From assembly GCA_023512835.1 (NCBI GenBank), contig CM042089.1, positions 16,728,562-16,792,561 of the forward strand: a DNA stretch of 64,000 bases. Direction: 5' to 3'. Every line of letters begins with the position of its first letter. Position 1 is the stretch's first letter. Origin of the DNA: Taxillus chinensis (Eukaryota; Streptophyta; Magnoliopsida; Santalales; Loranthaceae). The position numbers were made by a program, and so were the translations under genes. Shown piece by piece: positions 22,092-33,234 of this stretch. A model generated the notes under the pieces. That model saw nothing but the letters and a program-made list of their open reading frames with translations, did no database searches and was not told where the DNA came from.

Positions 22092-24797
22092 ATGGCACCC
22101 AAAACCTCTCTTTCCGGCGTCAATCCCGGCCATCTGGTCGATTGGAGCGCTGTCTCCGGACTGGTTTTTCCCTCTTCGCCCTCTTCTAGAAGCCTCTCAC
22201 ATGCTCAACTTGATCTCCAATCCTGTCGATCTTCTTATAGACGACATTCTCGAGTTCTACCAACGGATCCGCTGTACCACCGACTCCATCATCTCCTCTA
22301 TTCGCGGTGAATCCATCCTAATCACCCCCGCCGTTCTCCGTGCTGCTCTCAATCTACCCCCCGGTGAACCACAGCGCCCGGATGCCGATCCCATGGCGGC
22401 TTCTATGGGTTGCACCTATAAAGGCAAGGAATACAAGGTGAAGTCCTTCCAAGGTTGCTATCGCCGTATGGTGATCATACCTGAGTCGATGTTCCTGGCT
22501 CGCACTTCTGCTCTAGACTCTGTTCCGTACGATCTTCTTTTGGCCATGTACAGCATTTTCGAAGGTCTTCTGATGGACTGGGGGACGTTTTTGTTCCGAC
22601 TGCTGCAAAATGGACCCAAGAACCATTCCTTCGGGCGCATTCTAAGCATTGTCTTTCGGCACCTTCATTCGGACCATTTCGCCCGCTATGATGCTATTCC
22701 ATTTCCTCCGGCTTATTACCTTCGCCATCTTACGCCTGATGGGAACATGACGGCCCGCCGTCCCTCTGCAGCCTCTCCGCCTTCTCCCTGCCATGGAACA
22801 ACAAGGCGCTTCCTGGTGACCCCTCCGACGCCCATGCCCCCGACGTCGGCTACCTCACCGATCCTCCCGGATTCAGTCCGTTGCTGCCCCCTCCATTTCT
22901 CGGGCCTCCCAGCACAGTGTCCGTGCCGAACCCTACGAGGTTGCGGGGCCATCTCAGCGCAGTGTCCCTAAAGCTGTTTCCTCAGCCCCTTCTGCTGTGG
23001 ATGTTCGCACTCCCTCCACTTCTGCCGTTGCTGCCGCGATTGATACCGCTGTTGCTGCTGCCATTGCTGATGTCCCGGAATCTATTCTGGAAGCTCCTTT
23101 GCCTTCCCTACCTCAACCCTGAGCCTACCTTGACCATCTCTCTGCCGACACCTTAACAGACCTTTGGCTCCCTTTCAGCCTTGCCCACACCGCCTCCATT
23201 CCTGACACCGATCTCCGGGTGTTTTACACTCGCCATACCCAATCCCCAGAGACCATGATCATCTAGAATTTGGACCAAGGCTTTCTTACGCCGGCCTCCA
23301 TTCCAGATGTGCCGTTCCCTAACCCCTCCAGCCCGATCCATGCCGCACGGAGTCCTTCCCCTGCTAAGGCTAGCCCTTCTTCTCCTGCTATCACCATTCC
23401 CATTGTTGACCTATCTGGTCAAAGCGGGTCCGCTGCTCCGGATGCCTCTACTGCTCCGGATGCCCCTTCTGCTGCTGCTGCTGATACTCCTGCGGACTCC
23501 TCTGCCCAGCGCACTCCTGCTCCTGTTCATGCGGGAGAGTCCTCCAAAGCTCTAGAGTTGGCCCTTGGGCGTGCTTCTATTGGCACAATCCACTCCGACG
23601 GTGTGCTCTCCACCCAGCTAGACTGCCACGCCCAAGCTCATAGCGCCCAAATATCCACCATCGCCGCCAAGGTTAATGCTCTTGGTGCCCAACTCCTCTC
23701 CGCCCTCACCAACTCCTCCACTTCCATGGAACAGAAGATGGACCTAGTCACCTCGTCCGTCCACTCCTTGTCTACCTCCTTTGCAGACCTAGCGCACACG
23801 ATGGCTCGCCCTCCCGTTGCTCCCCGGTGATCTGCCAAACCGGGGGAGAGAGTGTCATCTGATCCTTCTGCTCCTCCTACATCACATTCCTCCACTCGTG
23901 CTGAGAAGCGGCCTGCCTCTTCATTGCTTCAGGGAGTTCAAATCCCCAAACATAGCCGCTTCTCTCAGCCAAGCTCCTCAAGTGCAGCTCTTCCTCCATC
24001 CGCAGCTGACACCTTCCTCCCATCATATGCGGCGTGTGACCCTCTTGATGCGGACGGAAGCGTGCGTAAGGCAATGATTTCCTATGCTGCGTCTACTGCT
24101 GAGAGAAGATGTCTCTCTGACCTGTACCCCTTCTCCGTTGATGACATTCAGACCCTTTGTTCGGAGAAAGGCCTCTTTACAACAGATGACATTGACAACT
24201 TCTCTAGGGCTGCTAAAATGGAGATGAGGCTGTTTCCATCTCTGTACAAGGACGGCCACTTGTTTGAAGTTCTGCAGTGCTGGAATGAGGGCTATCTTCC
24301 CAGTGTAGATATCATTCAGTCCTTTATCGATGGAACTGTTGAGGATAGCAAGCCATGGAGAACTCTCTCAACTATCCTCATTCCGTACCGGATCATGTCG
24401 CCACATTTCATGATGGCTGTCTTCATGATTCAGTCCAAACAGATGATTCTGATTGATTCTCATCAGGTTGTAGAGCAAAGATGTAAGAAAGAATCAATGG
24501 AAACCACCGTGTCTCAGGTTGATCAAGTCGTGAAGAAAGCCGGATTATATGAAACGTTGGGCATCACTCCTTTGAGTCCAACTAAGAAGTCAAGGCGACA
24601 TTTCGGGGCAAGAAGCAAGTGCCACAACGACCGATGGAGATAGTGTGGGGGCCTTTGTCTGTTACTTCACCAAGTCATTCTTAAGTGTGGACAAATCTTG
24701 GAGCCAACACACCACTTATTCGATGAAGCAGACAATGAAGCTTAGAGAGAAAGCAGCAACAATGATCTTCAAGTATAGTAAGCCTTATGTACCTTAA
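22092..24797 (+). pseudogene. Third ORF of copia element 1: conserved N-domain plus Ulp1-like peptidase (broken)
   Basis: The likely start at 22092 precedes PGHLVDW, as in the minus-strand copy at 60250. The N-terminal domain (to about 22760) contains VDLLIDDILEFYQRI, RGESILITPAVLRAALNLP, DADPMAASMGC and LLLAMYSIFEGLLMDWG. It resembles the 'putative plant transposon protein' domain seen in other plant elements. A Pro/Ala/Ser-rich linker follows. The C-terminus (about 24100-24797) is Ulp1-like, with His in SPHFMMAVF and Asp in LIDSHQVVE. The catalytic Cys region at about 24620-24660 is frameshifted, and the Cys codon reads as GTG in the restored alignment. Several other shifts break the ORF (near 22160, 22800-23270 and 23830). 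Function is inferred from the better-preserved copy at 57571-60250. Confidence 0.75.
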
Positions 24798-24928
24798 TGA
24801 AAATCTTGTATAAAGGCTGAATTGTGATTCATTGCTGATAAATGAAAATGGTTGTGATGTGTATTCCGTATGTTATCTTTTTGCGGCGCTTACCGGATCA
24901 GATTACAAAGAGTTTGGGCATATCCATA

Positions 24929-24940
24929 ATTAGGGGAGAT
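24929..24940 (+). other. Polypurine tract of copia element 1
   Basis: AATTAGGGGAGAT directly abuts the 3' LTR start TGTTGGATC. Element 2 has ATTGGGGGAGAT in the same place. Confidence 0.75.
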
Positions 24941-25654
24941 TGTTGGATCAAGCCCAGAATTTGGATAATGCTGATAAAGTCTTATGTAATTTGATTTGAG
25001 ATCTTTTGTGTTTTGTCTTTAATCATTGCAGAAGATATGTTATTAATCTGGAGATACACTCGTAAGAGCAAAGCTAAGGACAGGATACATAATCCTGATC
25101 CAGACGAGAGTGAGTGTCGTCAAACACTTGGTAAATAACCAAGTCCCCCATACATACGGAGTAAGGAAGTACTGATGCGGAATAAGGACCCGAGTCTTTA
25201 TTCGCACGGAGTAAGGAAACCAGATGTGGAGTAAGGAATCCGGACCACTCACTCATGCAGTCAAGGCAGAGAGATTACCGAGGAATAGTTAGTGCTGAAC
25301 GCATTCTGGAACTACAAGTTCCAAGGTTGTCTCTTAGGAATGTTTTTATAAATATTCATACTTGTACATTTGAAAACGTGTGTGCGAGCGAGCCTGAATT
25401 AACCCTGTGTATGCACAAGAGTTCAAAGACATAATATAGGCTAGTGTGTGAATCCTTTTGTAAACAGAGTGTAAAAGAGTCTTGCTTCTATTTTGTTGTA
25501 TTTATCTTTTGATAATAAAACAAAATACTTCCACTATCTAGTTATCTTCCGCAGTGATTCTATCACTTAACTAGATAAGTGTTGTGTCATAAGAGAATAA
25601 AAAGAGTTTCGATAAGAGCCTATTCACCCCCCTCTAGGCTCTAAGGGACCATCA
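24941..25654 (+). mobile_element. 3' LTR of copia element 1, internally deleted
   Basis: 714 bp, against about 1.23 kb for the 5' LTR. About 467 bp of the 5' LTR (about 11720-12186) is missing at 25257-25260. Both old edges carry GCAG, so a microhomology-type deletion is likely. Most of the CGGAGTAAGG array was lost. Confidence 0.88.
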
Positions 25655-25659
25655 AATAC

Positions 25660-27101
25660 CGATGGTAGACCCTATTGGGGTAAGCAATTCAAAAAGGTTT
25701 ATTGAAATCATTTTTTTAGAAAAATATTTTCAAAAAAGATAACTTTGATTTTGAAAACGGATTTGTAATATAATCACAACTTGTTTCCCTCTCATGGCAA
25801 AGGCAAGAGCTTCTAGGAGCATGCTTTTACATAGTTGTTTGAACATATCTAAGATTTAGCCTTAGCTTGCCTTGTGGTTGCAGGGGCCGACTAGTTTGCT
25901 TGATTTCTTTCTTGGGGAAGCCTTGGTTACTTTAGGGATCTTGCGCCTTTTGGAAGGCCTGATGATTTTTCAATTAGTCTGGATGACATTAAGGCCTTGG
26001 CCTTGGTCTTCATTCATGCTTGCCCTTTTGATTTTATTGGGCTTGCCTCCGACTCTTTCAATGTTCTTTCGCCTTGTAGCTAGCTTTGTATTTTACCCTT
26101 GATGCACTCTTGGGCTGACATCAAGTCCACTTTGTTTTCATCTTCACCCTCGTTTGAGCATTTGAGAAATAACTTTGTTATCTAATCCGAGAGGACTTTG
26201 TTAGGACAAGATAATGTAGGCTTAAGGTTTTGGGTTTGTCAAAGGAATGATATAAAAGGCTTAAACCTATTCTAGGCTAGACTTGATCCATTGTTCAAAT
26301 TGGAATTTTTGAAATTGGAACTACCTTTCTTTGTGCTCTCATGTTTTGACACAGAAGCAGGATACAAAAATGTCTCAAGGTATGGAAACACCTTTTTCTT
26401 TGTCTAATATTGCCCCAATATAGGGTCTTTTTAAAGTGCTTTATTATTTTTTTGAAAAGAATTGCCCCAAGGGGATACTAAGATAGACCCAAAGTGAGGA
26501 CTTTATTGCGAACACTGCCCCAGTGTGGGGGAATACGATGACTAGTTGTCTCTGACAAAAATTGCCCCAGTGTGGGATCTTATTGTAAAGGTTGCCCCAT
26601 TTGAGGGGTCCTCCAGAAAAATTTGATTTCCTAATAACTGCCCCAGCGTGGGGTGAACCATGGACTGGATTATATGAAAGAAAATTTTACTGCAGGCTCA
26701 AGAGGGCTGACAATGGTATTGTTACAAGATAGCATAAAATGATGACCTCTTTTCATTTTAAATGATCAAAGTTTTTCTCAATTTGCTCAAAAGAAGTTCA
26801 AAAGTCTTCTTATTTCCTGTGACAGAAGTAACCACCTATGGCCATCAATCAAATCTTCCATTAGTGCCCCCCCCGGAGGGGATGGAGTTTCACATCCTTT
26901 TGATTTGTTTCAAGCTTAGGCTAACCTTAGATCAGTTCAGAATTTCTTTGCTAAACTTGCTTTAGTGAGGCTTTTTGCCCATGCCATGAGAGTTCACAAA
27001 TATATGATAATAATGAAATCTTTTATTGAAAAATAATTTAGTCAAATAAAAGAAAGGGAAATACAAGCAAAACCATTTATTGAAAGTTTTTATGAATTGC
27101 T
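25660..27101 (-). other. Ogre-type internal non-coding region with TGCCCC repeats
   Basis: It lies downstream of gag in element sense, where protease and RT would be expected, but has no coding match. Repeated TGCCCCAGTGTGGGG-like texts occur at about 26410, 26463, 26517, 26563, 26593 and 26639. Confidence 0.55.
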
Positions 27102-28096
27102 TTACGCCGAAGGGTTTCCCATAGTATCACTCGAGCTCAGGTACTTGACTTTCCCCTCAATGATCTTTCCTTCTTTGATGCCACCTTCGATTCTTTCCCC
27201 GAAGGCGACAATATTTGTGAAGCTGCTCGAGACATTCCCAACTAACTTCTTGTAATAAACTCCCTTCATAGTGCTGATGAAAAGAGTGGTAAGTTCTCGC
27301 TCAGTTAGTGGAGGTTGGACATCCATGGCCGCTTCCCTCCATCTTCAGGCATAAGTCTTGAATCTTTCGGTGCTTCCTTTTTTGAAGGACTATAATGTCA
27401 TCCTATCCAGTGCTAGCTCATAGACATGCCGATATTGGGCTAGGAAACTGTAGCCAGGTCACCCCAGGTTTGGACACAGCTGCCCTCTAGTTGAATATAC
27501 CACCGCAGTGGTCCTCCGGTCAAGCTCTCTTGGAAACAATGCATTAGGAGCTTGTCGTTGTCAGCATGGGCCGCCATCTTGCGGCAGTACATGATCACAT
27601 GTGTTCTAGGACACTGCGTACCATTGAACTTCTCAAAATTGGGTACCTTGAACTTGTGAGGTAGTACTATCCCCGGTACCAAACATAAGTCATGGGGGCT
27701 AGTTGTCCCATACCCCTTTGCTCCTTCAATAGCTTTTAGTCGGTCCTCAATGTGCTTCCAGATTAATGGATGATCACTTCCTCTAGGGGTGAGTGACTCC
27801 ACTACTTCGGTGATATTCTTTGGAGCCGGTGTCCCAACCGCGAGTGGTGTAGGTGGGACATGATGTGATGCCCCAGGAACCCAGTTTGCTGGAGCGTAGG
27901 CCTGTGTGGCATGCGGGGCCTGCTCTTGCTCTTGATTAATGGCCTCTATGGTTGGGCTGGCTTCCCTTTCGGATGTCAATTTGGCTAGCATGTCCATCAC
28001 AGTCTTCAATTGGGTCTGCACTTGGAGCATGCTTTCCTCAATCTCTTGTTGTGCTTGCTCAAGGCCAGTAAGTCTATCCACGATACGTTCTGCCAT
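27102..28096 (-). pseudogene. Ogre/TAT-type gag (frameshifted)
   Basis: Minus-strand start at 28096 (MAERIVDRLTGLEQAQQEIEE). A predicted coiled coil (LEQAQQEIEESMLQVQTQLK) is followed by a Pro/Ala-rich spacer and a retrotransposon Gag domain with DLCLVPGIVLPHKFKVPNFE, FNGTQCPRTHVIMYCRKMAA and FQESLTGGPLRWY. These are typical of Ogre/TAT Gag. The frame is lost at about 27440. A second piece, 27326-27102, continues the domain (LTTLFISTMKGVYYKKLVG, FGERIEGGIKEGKI). Upstream, a solo LTR at 28131 cuts the leader. Gag would form the particle around element RNA; pol-less relatives can depend on Gag or Pol from full copies. Confidence 0.85.
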
Positions 28097-28130
28097 TGGA
28101 TGGGATGACTGATGACTAGAGGATCTTAAG

Positions 28131-28534
28131 TGTAATGACCCATGTTTGGGGTTCAAGGAGATAACCATGGGTGGGAAGACACATCGAGGGATGTGACTAT
28201 CAGTACAACGATGTACGCATCGAATAGAGAGTTTTGACTGTGAGTGAGACCGATTCCGGGTCGGAGCCCCGAGTGGCCCGATTGTTGACTTTCTCAAGGT
28301 TAGTTGGTTGACTTTGCGTTTGAGCAGTCAACTGGGTTAGAAAATATCTGGATAGTGATGTACTCATCATTTCGAGCGTTTTGACTGTACTTGGGCTCAA
28401 TTTGGAGTTCGTGACCCTGGGAGGTCGAACAGTATTTTTGTGGGATTTATTAATTTAAGAAAATACAAAAATATAAATAAGAGGAAAGGATAAGCTTCCA
28501 CATTACGTTTCTTTGGTTCGCACGTTGGAGAGCT

Positions 28535-28576
<42 letters not shown>

Positions 28577-30147
28577 AGAGAAGCTTGGAAGCTTTGATTT
28601 GGGGTGTTTTAAGCTTGTTCGATCATCAAGAATCATTCCAGGTAGGGATTCCTTTACTCTTCTATTCATTATATGATGTTTAACATGCAAAATTTAGAGA
28701 TTTTATGAATTTCGTGATGAACCCTAAAATTTGGGGAAAACGTGATTTTGATTGTGAACTTTTGAATTAAGGTCGTTTTCTTAGCCTAATATGGCGAGGA
28801 TGGTTTAATAAATCATTTTAGGGTTGAATCGATGCTTAAAACTGGGTTTTTGAGGTCACCGGATTGGTTTCCGGACGAACAGCGCGTTGCAGGCCCGTCT
28901 GGGCGAGTACAGATGACAGGGTCAACCTGGGTGGTCGACATGGTCGATGTAGGTCGATATGGTCGACTTGGGTGGTTGAAGTGGTCGACCTCGGTGGCTG
29001 TCAAGTCGATGTGAGGTGGTCGATGTGGTCGACGTCGACCAAGTGCAATTTCCAGAATGTTTTTAAGCTGAGTAGAGGTACCAGGAGCCTTGCAGCGGCT
29101 TCGAAGGAGTATTTACATTGTAAACCATGGAACTATTTACATTGTAAACCATTATGCCTAAGTATTATACTTAAGTTATAATGTAAATAAGGAAATACCC
29201 CCATTGGGATTCAAAGAAAAATACTAAAAAATCAATTTCTCACTCCTTCAAAATGTGAAAAATGGGATTTAGTGTAAAATCCCAGAAATATGTAGTTTTT
29301 CGTAGTGGTGACTTTTTGAAAAGTGGGGTTAGACCTCTCAGAAAAATCCTCAAAAATCATATTATCTTAGTAATGATATTGAGAGCCAATGCCGGGACTT
29401 TTTATTTCAAGAAAATAGCTTCTACGAGAATCTTCTCTCTTGGTCAAGACATGAGGATAGAGTTGTGAACTCAAGTGGTCATGTGGGCTTACGAGGCTAT
29501 CTTGATAAGCCTGGGAGGCTACTGTTGAGGACCTGGGAGGTGAGATTTGTTCAGAGCTTAAGAGGTTATTGTGTCTGAGAGGTAAGATTATGCCTGAGAG
29601 GCCATATTATGCCTGAGAGGCACTGCTGTGCCCGAGGGGCGATCTGGTGCCTGAAAGGCAATGTTTGGGATTACCTGAGAGGTTTTCTTTCATTTTAATG
29701 TGTGTACATGATTGAGTTGGTGATATATATGTATATGTAGCATTACATGAGCACATGCCTACACTAGTTTATGAGTTGGGATGGGTCAGGAGACAGAATC
29801 CCTACTGAGCTGTGGTTGCTCACCCCTCCTATTGTGTTTGTTTTTGTTTGTTTCAGGAGCTTACAGGAGCTAGGTGGTTCACTAGAGGTGAAGACCTTGT
29901 GTGTGTTAATTTGTTTATTTTGTTGTAATGTAAAAACTATGTTGTAACCCCATGGGGAAAAGAACACGTATGTATGTGTGTTTGTACTATGCCTTAAATT
30001 GAGACTTCTATATGTGTGATATGGTTTTGGGACGGCACCCGTGCTAAGGTCCCTTTCTCGGTGTTCTCACCAACCTCTTGTCCCTTCAGGTGCAGGCATA
30101 GGGATTCACTAACCGGTTTCTGTGGGTCGAAAATCCGGGGCGTGACA
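28131..30147 (+). mobile_element. Solo gypsy-like LTR in the Ogre-type leader
   Basis: TGTAATGACCC to GGGGCGTGACA, with TTAAG on both sides (28126-28130, 30148-30152). It shares termini and the CTGAGCTGTGGTTGCTCACCCCTCC block (about 29803) with the family at 6531, 12245 and 40393. It lacks the 37-bp palindromes and instead has GGTCGAC-rich repeats at about 28930-29040, so it is a different subfamily. A GA microsatellite lies at about 28537-28572. The text after the duplication resembles a primer site (TGGTATAAGTGCC), so a truncated 5' LTR is the alternative. Confidence 0.8.
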
Positions 30148-30152
30148 TTAAG

Positions 30153-30850
30153 TGGTATAAGTGCCCAATTCTGTCGAAGGTCCTCTAGCAATCCTGGGTG
30201 GAGAAGGTTTTATTTTTGTTTTTTTGGTTTTTTTGATTTTTGTACTTGGATGCATGTTATACATGAGATAAAGACGTAAAATGAAATGATATGATATACA
30301 ATGCATGCAAATGAGGGGTTAGCGAAAAGAGCATGAATAATATATACAAGGGGTTAGCGTTTAAATACATAGTTTAAACAAGACAAGTAATAAAAATGTC
30401 ATAGTAAGGCTCAAACATATGAAGGTCATGCCCCTGATGGGCTTCTAAATCTATGCCTATCTTATTCATTGGTTCACAGGCATTCCCTACTTAGCCTTGT
30501 ACCTCGAGGGCATTAACAAGAACTAAGAGGGAGCCCCCGTACCCCAAAGGGGCATTAACGGAGGGGGTCCTTCTTTTACCTCTTGGGGCATTAACAAGAA
30601 ACGACCACTGCCTGAGTGAGACATTTCGGGTATTCCACGTAGACAAGCACAACCAAGTCCACGTGGTCAAACCTTTACTAGCCTCTTCTAATCCTGTTCT
30701 GTTAGAGAAAACTCGGGTATAGGGTTGGAGAAAGAGAGAGAAGCATGTATGCACAGTTAAAACAATTATAGAATAAAAGGAAAAAAACAAAAAAAAAAAC
30801 AAGCAAGCAAACATTCCAATAAATCAAGACCATGGCTAGACTCTCACAAC
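30153..30850 (-). other. Ogre-type leader between primer site and gag
   Basis: Non-coding in element sense. It contains repeats of the form 'gggcattaacaagaa' (about 30507-30600) and A-rich runs. No ORF of note was seen. Confidence 0.6.
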
Positions 30851-30870
30851 AGTCCCCAGCAGAGTCGCCA
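30851..30870 (-). other. Primer-binding site, tRNA-Arg type
   Basis: The minus strand reads TGGCGACTCTGCTGGGGACT, 2-3 nt after the 5' LTR end. This sequence is the hallmark primer site of Ogre-type plant elements. It fixes the element's orientation and marks which LTR is 5'. Confidence 0.9.
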
Positions 30871-31907
30871 GCCGTCATCACCCGTTTTTGACCGGGCTCA
30901 GATCGCTTTTGTGAAAGGACTCCATGCTAGTTCATTAAGTTGATCCTAGAGTCATCCCTACACAAGGCTCACACAAACCATTAAAGAAAAGAAAAACACA
31001 GAGTCGCCACCAAACAAATTAGAGGTATGATTGGGCACCTAGAAAAAGAAAAGTCCACAGTTCCAGAGAATTAGTTTCGGGAGTCGGTTACGTGTAGGGA
31101 AGGAAGAAAAACTCTTGCACCCCACAACGCCCAAAATTGGTACCTAGTCTTGATCTATGGGTGTTTGCTTGCATTATTCAAAAGGAAGTTATTTTTATGT
31201 ATTTTTAATTTTAGGAAAGAAAATAGCTTTTTAGGATCTAGGCCTTAAAACAAAAAAGGATTTAAAGTAAAAACGGGGCATTCTAATTTTAGAAAAAGAA
31301 TGTGGGATCTAGGCCCATGTGACAGTATTGCAGTTTTTATAAGAAAACAAAAGTAATTTCCTTTTTTAGAAAAGACAACAAAAACAATTTGAATTCAAAT
31401 ATAAAAATACTGTCACAATTGATATTGGCTCAGGCAGTCTAGGATATGAGCATCTAGGACTCAACCCCATGACCACCAAGCCCTTATTTTAATTTTTTTT
31501 AGAAAACATACTCTTTGTTAGTCCTTTTTAATTCTTGAAGAAAAAAAGGAATGTGAGTTTAAAAGAAAACTGTTCACTTCAAAACATTTGAACAAAGAAG
31601 CCTTAACAGTTTAAATATGAAGAAATTAAAGAGAAAAACCTGGATAAATTTTATGGCCAAGCTTGGAGATCCTCCTTTAAAAAGTCTCCCTGAAAACACA
31701 AGGTGTTAGAAAGAAAAATGCACCTTTCCTTTCCCGCCTTGAATCTGCATCTACGCTTCTAGACTCTTTGCTCCTTGCTTTGGAAGGGCCTCCTTTGATA
31801 ATTGATGTTTGATGTTCCCACTGGATGGCATCCCCATTGATGCCAAATCAGGCCTTTAGTAAGACATAAAATGTGTTACCATAGGATACCGTAACACTTT
31901 TTGGAAT

Positions 31908-32172
31908 GTTAGGTCTGCTTGGCTTATGAAAAGTCTCCCACCTTTCGGTAATACTTTTTGGTGTATTATGATTTTATGTTATGGTAGATCATACAGTAAC
32001 ACATGTTATTGTCTTATGAAACATTTTCATAAGCTTTTTATAAGCTTACCGTAGTACTTTTTATATAACACTTTTTATTGTATTACAATTATATGTTGTC
32101 GAAGATCATACAATATGACCTTTTTTGTGTTACAAAAAGTAACTGACATACCATAAGCCAAGCAGACCTAAC
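31908..32172. repeat. Perfect 21-bp inverted repeat (foldback) in the CACTA left region
   Basis: GTTAGGTCTGCTTGGCTTATG at 31908-31928 is perfectly inverted at 32152-32172. The similarity extends outward with mismatches. It may be part of a CACTA subterminal region or a small separate foldback element. Confidence 0.8.
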
Positions 32173-32179
32173 ACACCAA

Positions 32180-33234
32180 AAAAGCTTACAGTAGATAACA
32201 CATAAATATGACAAGCTTTCTGAAATGCTTACAATTATTAGTTACAATTTCACAAATACTTATATATTATAAAAACAACCAATATTAAAAAAACCAAACT
32301 ATCCAAATTATTATTAACATCAATCCACACTGAGAAATAGTATCATGAGGTGTTATAATCCAAAATAACTAACATGTCCAAAATATTTTACAACATCACT
32401 CTCTTACACATCATAATATAAATACTATGTCTCAAAACAAAACCCCTAATAATGCCATCTTAATTCCATGCCAAAATAAATTGCAAGCACTCTATCAATC
32501 TGCAAGAAAAAACCAATAATCAATATGTTAGTACTATTATATATCTATATCATTACTTTGGTTTACAGAAATTTTAACTACTTAAAAGAGTATATGAAAG
32601 CAAATTATGTAAGGAAACTATTTTTATATTCAATGAGAAATTAAATTATCTATAACACTCATAATAATAATAATAAATAAAGAACTATTTTTTGTGGGCA
32701 ATAGTTATTGTAAAGAGAAAGGTCCAAACAAAATCTAGAAGTTAGTAAACACAGTTGGATTCAAATGGGCAAATATTGTAGCAGGGGCAGGATCTGTCAA
32801 GTCACTAGCAGTGCACGTAATGGAACTCTTTTTAGTTGTAGTAATACTTTCCGAAGGCCTCCAAGATCTATAACTAGAGTCGGTTGATAACCGACTATAG
32901 AAAGAATACATCCAAGCAAGGCAAAAACCTCGAGTTGGCTTGAAGCACAGGTGAAAAAGAAATATAACAGTATGTTGTACAAAGTTATAACAACAACACA
33001 GTTTGTATTTGCCAATCGGCATCAAAAGTTAGAACCTTAACCAATTCATCAGTCACACATTACAATACACCGACTGTCCTTAACCAAATCAATCATACAT
33101 TACAATACATAGAGACTATTAGCTGTAAATAGTTAAGTAAATGAACTGTAGGGTCCATGAATGTGTACGTGTTCTGTTGGTTTGTGTTAAATTGTTAATT
33201 ATTGTTAACTTGTATCCATTAATTGACGTACCTC
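32180..33234. other. AT-rich CACTA interior, no recognised gene
   Basis: AT-rich DNA. A minus-strand frame at 32735-33025 has no family I can name. Confidence 0.45.

Larger units (their letters stand above)
11350..25654 (+). mobile_element. Sirevirus-like Ty1/copia element 1 with third ORF (defective)
   Basis: It is bounded by LTRs starting TGTTRGATC and ending GGGACCATCA. AATAC lies at 11344-11348, followed by one extra T, and again at 25655-25659, a near-perfect 5-bp target duplication. The order is 5' LTR, initiator-Met primer site, gag, integrase, RT, RNase H, a spacer, the third ORF with a Ulp1-like domain, polypurine tract and 3' LTR. It is inactive: a solo LTR splits its 5' LTR, a foreign block replaces the protease region, and its reading frames carry shifts and stops. 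Assignment to the Sirevirus group rests on copia-type integrase-before-RT order, long LTRs, great length and the extra 3' ORF. Confidence 0.88.

Noticed and set aside
30153..30168. TGGTATAAGTGCC as a primer site making 28131-30147 a 5' LTR
   Set aside because: The match is imperfect and perfect TTAAG duplications flank the LTR, so a solo LTR is preferred; not fully excluded.
32735..33025. Continuation of alpha-galactosidase into its C-terminal domain
   Set aside because: The translated frames show no GH27 C-terminal motif.
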